Shown one piece after another: positions 48,931 through 61,100 of a stretch of 64,000 nucleotides of DNA. The DNA is taken from positions 413,501-477,500 of the forward strand of contig JALDNG010000026.1 of assembly GCA_024349245.1 (NCBI GenBank). Reading direction: 5' to 3'. Position 1 is the stretch's first letter; each line of letters opens with the position of its first letter. Source of the stretch: Neodontobutis hainanensis. Taxonomy: Eukaryota > Chordata > Actinopteri > Gobiiformes > Odontobutidae. A program made the translations under genes and the position numbers. The notes under the pieces are model-generated. The model was not told the DNA's origin and ran no database searches. It saw nothing but the letters and a program-made list of their open reading frames with translations.

Positions 48931-51900
48931 TAAAACACATCTACACATCTGACTAAATTTATCGGAAAACTGTCTCAATGACAGTATTTAAACCCCAATT
49001 CTTCCCTTTAAGAATTAAATCAGAGTAAATAAAACTGGAATGGGGCATCAAGCTAAACACTAACCCCCTATAATTATATTCTGCGGGTTGTTGGGCGGGT
49101 TTCAAGTCGAGTGTTGGGCAGAGTTTTTATTTACAATCTAAGAGTTTGACTGAGAGACCTGGCAACCCTGAAGTCTAAACTGTAAAAACATTAGCTTACA
49201 GCCTCACACACCAACTAACCATTCCCACTAAATAATGATAACACAATTTCACATAAACCTTCCCATCCTGTAGCGAGAAAAAAGCTTATAAAAACAAACC
49301 GTAGGTCATACCACATTAGCATCACATGAGGTTAACGCTACTCTAATTTTTTACTTGTTGTCAGAGGCGCGTACACTTTGTAGCCTACTGTAGCCTACTT
49401 TGTCATTGTTAACAAAATCTTCTTCTTTTTTTAATGTTTTATTGTTATTGTTTTATTGTTTATTGTATTTTATTATAACCATCCTCTGTGGCTACAACGC
49501 TGTTCAGGTATTAATCAGCCCTTCATGTTGTTCTGGTGTATTTTTGTCACTTATATGATTAATGCCTTCCGGCTGACGTACACCCATCTGATTTTGCATA
49601 ATTGACTTTCTTCATGTGTATTACCTTTATTACAGATAATCTCTCAGGAGTTGCTAATGCATAAAGTGCTCTTGAGTATATTGATCGAGTTACTGTTTGG
49701 TCACACTTATGCACCTAAATTTTATAAGAATATCCTGCTCACTGTACAATTATGTACAATGGAAATAAAAAAGCTGTTATAGGAATATTTTATATCCCTA
49801 TATTTAATCAGAGAGACACGGAGACCGATTATAATTTAACAAGCAATAGTCAGGTTTTAATCCTTGCAAGGAGAAGCAAAGCAGACACAGTAACAAGGGT
49901 ACAGCGGGAGGTTTGCTTAAAGATGTAAACAGAACATGAGATTATATACAGAACAGTGACGTCCTTGGTGAGAGGCGTTCACAATGGTCCAGGTGCAAGA
50001 GTCCCGTGACAAGCCATGTCTCAGTCTAGTTATGTCTACTTCAGGCTTGGATTAGCACGAAGGACATGACATGAATTTGACATGACCTGAAGAGAACTAT
50101 AAGTCCCCAGTAACTCTAAACATTAAGAATTAACTTATGTGCTCTATCATGGTGTAAAAATTATTGTTTCCTCATTAAGTTGCTATTGTTGCCTTTGACC
50201 AAAAGATGCCACTGTTGTGCCGGCCTAATGTTTGCAAATTGGGTACAACCACAATTTTCCATCACAGCATTGAATAACTTTTTTTTCCAAATACACCAAA
50301 TGAAATGTGTGTTTTAGTTAGATTAAATTAATGATTGTACGGTTAAATACAGATTTCTGAGTGCAATTGTTTCACCCTAAATCTGAGGTCTAAATTTGAG
50401 CTCTCTCTCAACCACAGCTACAAGATAGATGTGACAATCAACAGACTTTTTATTTTTATCCATGCAGTTGGGGCTGACTCATTTGAAAACATATCAATGT
50501 CATAATTTTCTTGGCAAATAGCAATCAGTTTCCTGTTTTAGTAAAACTTGGGTATATATGCACACATATGACCTGAAAAGAAATAACTAGGCACTGCCAC
50601 TGTGTCCCTACCCTCCTTCTTTTCCCTCCTCAAGGTGACTCCTCCATCTGCACCATCCCAGATTTGCCAATCCCACTCTCTGCAGAGGTTGTAGTGATAC
50701 AGTAACACAAATCTGATCCTCTACCCTGTTTTAAACCATCAGTATCACCTGTTCAGTTAGTTATCCCGTCAAACTCTGCACTTTGTACCCTGCTGTGAGC
50801 AAAATATCAAGTATGAGAGACGAAGCAGATACTGTATTCTCAACGTTGACTATTTTCTGCAACACAATAGCTGAATTCGTAAGTTGTTTTTTATGAGCCT
50901 AGTTTATATATATGTGTGAGTATGATGGTCTTTCAGCAGTCTTCATTTCACTGTTCAACATTCTCATTTTAATTATCTTCCTGTTTACCCTTTACTTTAC
51001 TGCTCTAAGTAGCAAGAAAAAAGAAATATGAAAGAGAAATGTTTAGAAATGAGCACAAGGCGGAACGGGCCAGGGTGGGAGTAGTGGACAGGTCTGTTTT
51101 TGGCAAAGGCAAAGAGGAGAAAGAGAGGTTGTTTTAAAACAAGATGACCCACAAATGTGCTTACAGAACTGTTCTTCATAGAACATTTTTTTCTTGACAT
51201 AGAACCAATCAAGCTTCTATGTCTTCTGCTACAGTGTTTGACAGCTGGGCTTGTTGCTACCTGCACAATGACAGCCATGTTGGATAACTCCCATACACAA
51301 CAACGTGAGCATTTTGGATGTTGTTGCTGCCAGTTGTCTGGTAAGGGTTAACCACTATACTACACAATTACACATTCACTTCACCCTCGCAGCAAGCCAA
51401 GCAAGCAGCCATCCAGTCACAGTCTACATAAGTCTCCCCTCCCCCATTTGAGTCCTTTATCCCTTTTATATTTCAACCCAACCACCGCTCCTTCTCTACC
51501 TGCCATGGTTTAAAATTCATCCCCTTTAACCCCCTTTTCTTTTAGAGCAGATTTTGAGTAAAGCGATTGAGGCCTGGAATATAGGTAAAAAAGTAAAATA
51601 ATAAAAGACAGTGAGGAGAATTGAGTAAGAAGGCGGTGTATTTTTTCTGGGTGGGGGTTGGCACAGAGACTGGCTAATGATGTATTGATTGGGCTGAGCC
51701 TGGGGGTGAATATGTAGCAGTATGTGGGAAGAGTCATTCCGTGCCGATGTCTCCAAAACACCTGGGTGGGTTGTGTTTAATGTACAGCGAACAGAAAGAC
51801 AGGCATGTATTATCTACCAATACTCGCACAAAAACAGCACACAAAAACATGCACAAAAACAGCGTTTACATTTCAAAGTTGCAGCAGCAGTTCTACATGA

Positions 51901-54900
51901 GAAATTTTATTATTTTAATGTTAATAAATGATCAGCTCAAGCTCACAGTTGAATCTAAATATTATCAAAGCTTCTGTCTGTAAATGCAGACATTTTCGAC
52001 CAAGGATAGTCATCAGGGATCACATTAGGGGCGATCACTAAAGGGGGGGAGTGGAATTAATGGGATTTCTCTCAAAGCTTTCTCTCATCACGCTCCATCA
52101 AGGTGTGCATATGTGGGAAAGCATACATCCCAGTGGACACACCAGTGAGAGATGTTTGTATTGATTATTGAAACATTGCTGGGTGAATGATATACTGTTT
52201 ATTGATCCAAAAAGTCAACACAGATTTAGCATTGTTGTAAATCCAGAGCTGCACAGCATGAATTTGAACAAAATCAATTACAGCAGGGGTAACAAAATCA
52301 TTTCTGAAATTAATTTAGCCCTTGTTGAGTATTTTAATGAAGTATTTGATTGGTGCAGTGTCATTGCTCTATTAAATCTCAAAAGGCTGAACAAACTGAG
52401 ATTAGATAAGAGTGATTATTTGAAGCAAGTCAAGTGAGCTGTTGATAGCCAGTGACGCTAGCAACACAGGGTCTGGCTCAAAACAGTTGTGATAGAGTAG
52501 CTTTTAATAATACAATCACATATTTTCTTTTTATGTTTTGTATGTTAATGTTTTTGAAGCTATACTAGCATACAAACATTCTTATTTATCACCCACATTA
52601 CCTGCTATTTTTCTCAATATTTTGGGTTATCTTTTGGAGTCAATGGAGCTGGCCCTCGTTAAGCCAACCATCTGTTCATCATGTCCAGCAGGCTCTTATA
52701 CAGAGTCCAATATTTCTATATTTTTTTCCTGCAGATGTATGACTGCTGTGTTCCAAACTAGACTCCACATTATGGTCCACGTATTGGCGCTCCCATTAAT
52801 TAGGCCACTCTGCTAAACCTCCCTTTCCCCCTCAGGTAATCCTTCCCCTTAGGAACACTCAAATCAATGCCCACTCCACTTTTCTTGTGTATCCACCTCA
52901 CAAATCCTTTTGTTTCCCAACGTGAGCCGTCTCTCTCTTCATCCATACAGCTCTATGGATGAAACCAGCAATTCTGAATAGTTCTGTTCCTCGTCTTTCT
53001 TACAAGGTTAAAGTGGAACAGGGATACAAAGCTGTAACGAGCAAGGGTTTGAGAACAATGATGCATTCTTATTCATTAGACTATGGCTTTTTGGCAATCA
53101 ACTGTCGCATATATAAGGTAAATAAAGAAATCCTCTGGGAAAAGTCAGATTCATTTGTGTCTTCCCTTGAAACAGTTTAATTAAAGGTTTTAAAAAAGTT
53201 CTCTCTGTTCAGGTGCGATCAGACACAGATACAGAGCGAGCTTCTTCATCACTCACTTCACAAACAGGCTTTACCCTTTTCATTCCTTTTTCATCTAAAC
53301 TATCTGAGTGTCTATCTACGCCACCTCAGCGTCGTCGGAGTCAGCTGGCTCTCATGTTTTCTTCTGTGAAATGGCTTTCACAAACACGGCGATTGCTCCA
53401 GAATGGGAATGAGGCCGGTGCCGTGGGACTCCACAGCTGTCACTGAGATAAGGAAAACACATCAGAAGTATTCACAAACCGACTCAGGGCCTATTTAACC
53501 CTCACATGTAATGAGATGCATTGTGTGCTTTTTTTTCCATTTAAAAAAATCATTCCCTTTTCATATTATGGACACATTCTTTGTGAGCAGGAAAGACTGA
53601 ATGGCAATATAAAAAACAAAATGTCAGTTTTTGTTGTTTTCAAATGACAATCCCTTCACTTAATAAAGAATAAGATAAAATAGTGCCAGGGTTAAGCTGC
53701 TTTATGTCCTCATGACATGATGCCAAGGATACACTTATGCGCAAAAAAAAAAAGCACACTCCTTAACGCAGAATAGACTCTGTATTATGTACTGACAGTC
53801 TTCACTTGTGGCAGTAAATAAATAATGAGAATAGTGTTAAAATTCTGCCAGTATACCGACGCCTCCCCGCACTGACACTCTAAGGAAGAAGAAATAAACA
53901 TACATACTTCATTTTTTGATTTTGATCTTCCTCTTGTTCACGCTTCACTCCTGCTCTTTCTTCTCCACCCTCATTTTACCCTCACTGATAAAAAAACTAA
54001 AACAAATCAGCCATCCAGTATTCTCATGTATAAATAATATTTTATATTAACATTTTTGTGAGACAAAAGCTTGCATGGGGAGCTGTACCAGAAGAGTGTT
54101 TATGGAATGGCTATAAAGCTTTTCTCTACATAGACTAGAAAGTCAAAGTGGTGTAACACTGTGAAGAAAAGAAGGGGATTATAATTTTAAACTCAGTAAA
54201 AACATAAATGAAAAAAAATAACTGAAATTTTAAATTCAACAATTACAGAACAAAGAGTATTAATGAAACTGTCATGACCTTTTACGGATCACATGACTGT
54301 CCCAGACCACAGGTATTAGATGCAAGGTAATTTAAAGATTGCATTGTAACTCCTTCATTTAAACCAACCTTTAATATAATCTTGAATCATTTTGACTTAT
54401 TTTGCAAAGACTTAAATGCTCTCAATCAAAATGAAGAACTATCCAACAAGAGATGCAAAATGAATCTAAAATGTACATACTTTAATGTTACATCAACAGC
54501 TTCTTATCATTTCTACAGTTTCTATCATAGGTTTTGCTCTTAGATGGCATTTGATAAAAAAATCATACTTTTTGGCAACACAGGAACATTTAAACCAAAA
54601 GGAAAGAGAAATGTTTACACAGTGAAACATGGTCCTGGCGTGGCATGTGTCACTGACTGTATGTTAAACTATTAGAAATATAGGCTATAAATTATGAATC
54701 TCTCTTGCCAGAGTGGTTATTTCATAAAGACAGGAAATGAAAATGGCAAGCCCACATTTAAAAGTCTGTCCATTTAAGAATACAACCAACTTAAATGAGT
54801 CACATTTAGAGAATGGGAGATATACACCAAAACATATTGTCCCCGACAGAGGACGAGGAAGACTTAAACAGTGTGTTTGCAGTGGTGCTGTCATTTAATT

Positions 54901-57900
54901 ATACAGTAGCATAGTGTTGATTTGAAAATATGAGAAAATACATAATAAATAAATAAATGTTAGGGTCACTGGAGGAGCACAAAGACTTGGTCTTCTATCA
55001 TATCTGCCCTTTCTGATAAAAAGAAGTGCTTGTAACGCTAACATTAAAGGGTAACATTTAACACAACGAAGATCTGGCACATGGTATTTCAAAACTGCAT
55101 AACACAAGGAAAGCGAGATGACACTGTGTAGTCAAAAGTGTTTAGCATGAATGTGAGCAAGATTGAGCGTTCAACATTCAGGCTTATATGTGTTAGCCTG
55201 TTGACACCAACAGAGCCTCCGTGAAATCCTGTTTCAAACCGGCTTACAGTGAGTATCTTCACTAGAGCGTGCGCAGAATCAATGGCCAAACTTGTTTGTT
55301 CTTTAGCTGTTGAAAAAATGGTGTTGGGTTTGAACAGATAAAGAGACAGGCAGAAAATAAGTGTAAGTTTAAACAGCTGCATGACTTTTTATTTAGGAGG
55401 TTCATATCAGCCACTGTAATCGTCTCCTTTGCCCTGAGCCACTTGGCATTGGCACTGCAGTAAATATGCCAGTAAAACCATGGAAATTTAATTTTAGTGC
55501 TGCCTGAGTGTCGAGCTGCACTGGGAGAACACTGGAGTAGAGTCAGGGTGGGAAGAAACCCATTTTACTCGCAAATATGGGCACACAGACTCCTGGAACG
55601 AAACGTCTCAGCAGGTCATTTTGATTACCACAGAAAAACATCCCAACTCTGCTTCTCTGCTACATTTGCATTCTCCCCTCTCCCTTGGCTCTTCTCCATA
55701 TCTTTCAATTCATCCTGTCACACCTGTTATTCGCTTGTTTTGTTTCTCCCCTTCTCCAGCCACCAGCACTCTACCTGCTTTTGGCGTTTTACTGCCATAA
55801 AAGACCAGCTCTAATCAATGCTTTTTTCTAACTACCATAATGTTTTCCTTGATTTGAATACCTTGAAATTTGATTCACTAGCTTTAGTACTGTCTTCCTT
55901 TGAGGGGATGGAGTGTTTTCTAGTGTCTGCAGACAGAAAGGGGCAGGGGAGAGAGAGAGTGCAAAGCAAGAAGGGAGGAAGGGAGGGAGGAAGAGCAAAC
56001 GAGGTGTGGGTATAATGATTGGGGGCTATTGCAGAGAGCAGGAGAAAGAGGGTGTGGAAGAGGATTTTACAGAAAAACTGAGAAGTAGAAGAGGTGGTAA
56101 CAGCCCCTCTTCCCTCTCCTCCTTTTGTGTTGTCCCAAGGCTGCAGAGGGGAAGCACACGTTAGCGTCGCGCCCAAAGGGGATGCAGGAGAAGCCAAGAA
56201 GTGTCCTCCAATCAGGCGTCAGTGATTTCCTCATCTTGTGAGGCTGCTGCTGGTGATTTATCACTGACCTGAGACAGGCACTGCACTGCACAAGACTCTC
56301 CGGATGTAAGCACCTGGAGGGAGACACCATACAGTCCCCTGCGGATTCAGTGAAGAGACAAAAATAGGATTAACATGGACTTATGGACCTTTATATTGCT
56401 GAGAAAGTAACTAACTTTTTTATTTTGTTCTTGTTGAATAGCTTCTAGGAAGAGCACTGATATAAACATGTAGTTATTAGTGTCTGATAAAAGTAGTGAC
56501 GCAAAGTTGGAGATCATTTAATGCACCTGCAGAGCTTGTCTGACACCTCGGCCGGCTGTGATTAAAACTGTGTGTCAGGATTCCCAAGTGACAGTGATGC
56601 ACAAGTAGAGATAGCCTTCTTGTTTTTGTCTTGTGTAGTTTAGGATTACAGGTGAATCCGAGGATTAACAGCTTTAAGACCTTGTCCCTTGCAGCAGGCA
56701 GCAAGGAGAGAATGGGAGATGGACCTTTTAGCTCAGAGCACTGTCAGTTCTTGCTGGAGGGTTAGAGATAAAGGTTTGGTTGGGATGAGAGGGCAGGCAA
56801 GGGGACATAGACATGCTAGGGGGATTTACTTTTGATGCGGGATATCCTTCAGGGGATGGAGCAAGTGAGCTCCTATGTCAAAACACCAAGATAAAAAATG
56901 TGAAGTTAATTGGCTGATGCGTGGGTTCCATTATTATCTTGGGAGGACAAAATCCAGTTGATTCCTGACTTGCAGATATTGATTTCTGAGCACAGCCTAG
57001 AAAGAGTCTTGTCTGATCACTGTTTAGAAGGCTTCTAATTTAATTATAATCCAGTCTCACCCTGCAGCAGTATATGCGCTTAGCAGAACCAATGCTCTGA
57101 TACTTGTCATAGTCGCTGACAACACATCTGATTGTATCGCTGCACCTGTCTGCTACAACTTCTACAATCCGAGTAGTGTCTGGCAGCCTTCATTCACATC
57201 TTGCATTAAGTGCAGTTGCTGTATTGAAAATGTCTTCTCACGTTTATGTCACGTCCGCTGACAGTGACAGAAAATGTGGCAGCTTGTGTGTGTGTGCTGA
57301 GGCTTGAAAAAAAGCCATGTGTTCCCTGTCTTGATGCAGGTGTGTATTTATTTTTCGGCTTGTGTCCCAGACTGCTTATCTTAGCTGCACAGCACGGGCT
57401 TAAACATCCCGTCTAATGTAATGAGCAGCTTTTGCCACCTTGCTCCACCCAAAGCAGAGCCAACTCAATGGGAGATGTCTGTAACAATGTAGTGATCGGG
57501 ATGGATGAAGTTTTCTTAGTTGCTACTTATTGAGAAGGCACTGGTAAGTAGGCAGAGTTGGACGGAAAAGTTGTCACATTGTTTGCATCTAACTCTGTGT
57601 GAGGTGAATTGTTGTTTGGTAGAAAACAGCTTAGAGTGTATAAACTTGAGAGATGCATGGATGAGACAAGTTAGCATTGTAAAAACAGCTTCTGCACAAA
57701 ACAAGCCAACCTACTAAATCATTTTACTGGAAAGCACAGACTTTTTGGAGCTATTCATTGGTATAAGCACAAACCACAAGGTCTCTCTCCTCCAACGCTG
57801 TACTCGCCAAAAATAAAGTTACATTGAAGAAGCACATCTATTACAAGAACAATGTTTGCCTGGGAGTCGCAGCTGTGAAAGTTTGCACTGGATTCGGAAA

Positions 57901-58082
57901 CGGAAGAAAGAAGAGTTTGAAGCGTGAGAGATAGGATGTGCTATGTGATTACCCGAGGAAGAGTCGTGTGATACACCACAGCCCTACCGTCGAGGGTGGG
58001 GCTCTCCCACTGCCACAGACAAAGACCCTGAACGAGAAAGAGAGTGTGTGCTGTGAGACGTGGTCATCTCTGTCCAGTCACG
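48931..58082. other. large intergenic region and pdzd4 upstream region
   Basis: More than 9 kb with no coding sequence I can support; all open frames are short and lack recognisable domains. The sequence is AT-rich, with low-complexity T-rich DNA at 49425-49480. A polypurine tract (55934-55996) and somewhat CG-richer sequence around 56160-56180 are candidate regulatory or start-site DNA for pdzd4. The pdzd4 leader lies immediately before 58083. Confidence 0.55.
55934..55996 (+). repeat. polypurine (GA-rich) tract
   Basis: About 60 bases that are almost all A and G, including (ga)n and (ggga)n units. Such mirror-like purine tracts can form triplex DNA and are often found near promoters. Confidence 0.7.
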
Positions 58083-58142
58083 ATGGGGTGCAACATGTGT
58101 GTCGTCCAAAAGCCTGAGGAACAATACAGGTTCATGTTCCAG
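58083..58142 (+). CDS. pdzd4: PDZ domain-containing protein 4, first coding exon (partial)
   Basis: Sixty bases encode the 20 residues MGCNMCVVQKPEEQYRFMFQ and end at a donor (TTCCAG|gtgaga). The first 15 residues match, as I remember it, the N-terminus of mammalian PDZD4, a brain-enriched PDZ protein related to PDZRN3 and PDZRN4 but lacking the RING finger. Gly2 with Cys3 and Cys6 is a typical dual-lipidation signal (N-myristoyl plus palmitoyl), suggesting a membrane location. The rest of the gene lies beyond the right edge, after an intron of at least 5.86 kb. Human PDZD4 is on Xq28, so this gene too is X-linked in mammals. Confidence 0.85.
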
Positions 58143-61100
58143 GTGAGATTACCAATCAAAGCAGCCTTTTATTCCTCGTTGTTTTTTATTATGTTAAATG
58201 ACAGCCAACAAAGAGTCAGACACTATCCACCACAATATGGCAAAGAGCATTTCATACACATACACGTGCATTTTCTTTTTTGGTAGTGAGGTAATGTAAT
58301 GTACAGTGTTGTCAAGTTATTACCCGCTCTCCCAACCCCACACACATCCCACCCAGATCAAGCCATTTACAACATATGAGTAATGAAGCACCTGAACAAT
58401 TAAGAACAATTACACCATCAAAAATGTATTCACACTCAGAATAGTTTAATGTGTTTATTCATCACATTCGCTTGTTTAGAGCTTGACTGTATTTTGGCAA
58501 TTGCCTCTTTCCAGTCAACAAATCTACCTGCAGGAACACCAGTCAATCAACACAGTCACTCTCTAATATCTACTCCCCTGTGCATGAATTTCACACCCAT
58601 TTTAAATGATCTTCGTTGTGTGGCTCTTACATGAATGTAATTATAATGTTCCCGTTGCTCGATGATTACAGTGATAATGGTAATAATGACTTCACGGCAG
58701 TTACAAAGATCAGGATTAGAGTGAGCAGAGAAAGAGATGTGGAGCAAGTATAAAGCCACACAGAGGCGGCTGGATTGATGTGTTGTCAAAGCCGGGCTAA
58801 AGTGGGAGAAAGGAGTTGCCACGGTTACCGCCTCACTAGCACCTGCCAGCAGCTCAGTGAGTAAGTCCGAGGAATATTCTGTTCTCCTACACACTAAACT
58901 GTAACCCGAAATCTTACTAAGCAGGAGAGATGCAACACTTGGAGAATCTGTGGCAGTGGGGAGACGCAGCTGGGACACTGATTTAGTGTAGAGTCTGGCT
59001 TTGGCGCAGTTGGCTAGGCGTGCATCTGGTGCCAGAGGCAATGCCAGGAAAAGGGAAACTAGGAGGGAGGCTGAGGATAGATTGAAGTTAATGAAATGTG
59101 GAGAGAAGTAGAGTGAGAGGAGGCTAAAGAGGTGCCATGTTGGGAATTTATTAGTGTTAGATATTTAAAAAAAAAAAAAAAGACTTTCATTGGTACCAGA
59201 CAGTAGGTTGTGATTAAAAATATAGTTTTTAAGGGGACTACACAGTAAACATATCTTACCTGTGTCAAATTAAGCAGGAAGCAGAGCCACTCAAAAAGGT
59301 GAAAAGATAAAAAAAAAAACTTTATTGTAACATGGCTTATTTCATTAAAATCATCCCAACTTGACTCAGCCTCAAGGCCTTCATATATTTTACCTGGAAT
59401 TGGAATTGATAGAGCCAGTGCATATATTAGCAATGACACCACAAGCAACATAATCTTAACTCTGCTTCAGAACAAAAAAAGAAGCCCTTTTAGTGTCTGA
59501 TTCATATTCAAACAGTAATGTTTTTATTAACTGAAAGTATAATTTATTCTACCCTAATTATTCGATATTACATATAGGCATAATGGTTCTGATGGCAGCT
59601 AACCTGACTCGATAGAACTGCTCCACATTAGCATCTGGGAGGGCTGAGAGTGAGGGCAGGTACTTTTAATGAATACCTGGAGGTGATTAGATTCATCACA
59701 ACAGGTATCCAATCAGAGCAGAGCCATGTTGAATACCAATCCTAAAACATGTCCAGACCTGTCAAAGCTGTCAGAGAGGGTTTGGACAGTGAATACTTTA
59801 AACAGACAAATGGCAATTACAACTACAAAAATGTAATTTACTTACCTCAAGAAGTAGTCATGAGCTGCTGTTTGTCTTGAACAAACAGGAGGTTCCCGTA
59901 CCACAGGGTCTATTAGACTCTCTTGATGTTTGTGTTGACATGGCAGGACATAAAAAAACATATAAAAATAGACATATGTTTGGCACAGCAATACTTATTA
60001 TTGCTTCATTGGGCAAAAAGAAAAGTTCCTGTTGTTTCAAGACTGAGACTCAGCAACAAATACATCAAATGTGTCAAATTAATTCACTTGCCTGTAAAAT
60101 GTAATATATTGCACTTCTACCCCTGGGCTTCAAAACCGTTATCTTACTTTTCTTCTTTATTCATTGCCCTCAGAACTAATTGATTCCAGGCACTTTATGC
60201 AGGTGGCGTGAATAGAAAGCATGAGCGACGTTGCAGATCTCTTGCTTAGGGGCATGGAGCAAGGTGTCTGCGTGTGATCATAAAATACCATAGCCATCAC
60301 AGAATCAGTGACCCTCGTATAACACAGGTCAGCTGTAATGACACCGACTGCATGCAGGTTAAAGCTTCTGAATGTGGAAATCAAATAATCCCTGTGATGT
60401 GCCGATGTGAGGTCAGCGGTAGCCAAAGCTTTTGTCTCTAGAAGTCTGTCACACTAAAGAGTTTACTGTTGCTCGTCGCTGGTGTAGTTCGAGGTGTGGG
60501 GGTCCATTTAATGCAAATATTTGTAGGTTGAGAAGATGGTGATGCAGATGTATTTATTTCAGCATCTTTAACAAGAATAAAAGAATAACTATGGGGACAA
60601 TTAAAACAATACTATGAAACAAATCCAATACCATAAAACAATTATTCTCAAGATTAGTAACAATATATAGCCTAAAATAAAATAGCTCATCAACACATTT
60701 CGGCGCACATCAGTTGATAAATTTAACATTTGCACTTGAGTTTGCAGTTATAAAGAACAAAATGTTAAAAAGAATATGTAGAAACTCCCCTGGGCTAAGC
60801 TAGCAAAGACATTTGTGTGTGTGATCACTAAAGCAGAGAGAACAAACCCAGATGGAGTAACGAGCAGAGGCAAAGCTGCTACACATTGGTCGACTGGTCT
60901 GCTCTAATGAGACTACATTGAGCAAAACGTGGAGGCCTTATTAATGTAGCATGAGCTGTTATAAATTACCAAACACATATAAATCCCAATTTCTATTGTG
61001 TTAAAGCAATGAAATACCTTGTCTAATTACAATCTGCAAGCTGTTTTTTTCCATAAACTTTAATATGTGTTATTATATTTAATGATTTTCTTGCTGTGCA

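Noticed and set aside
49795..50110. Possible LTR or retroelement fragment
   Set aside because: The stretch has an LTR-like feel but I found no terminal repeats, primer-binding site or reverse-transcriptase frame. It cannot be supported.
55832..56197. 121-codon minus-strand frame with a hydrophobic stretch
   Set aside because: It runs through the polypurine tract, which yields long Pro/Ser/Leu-rich frames by composition alone.
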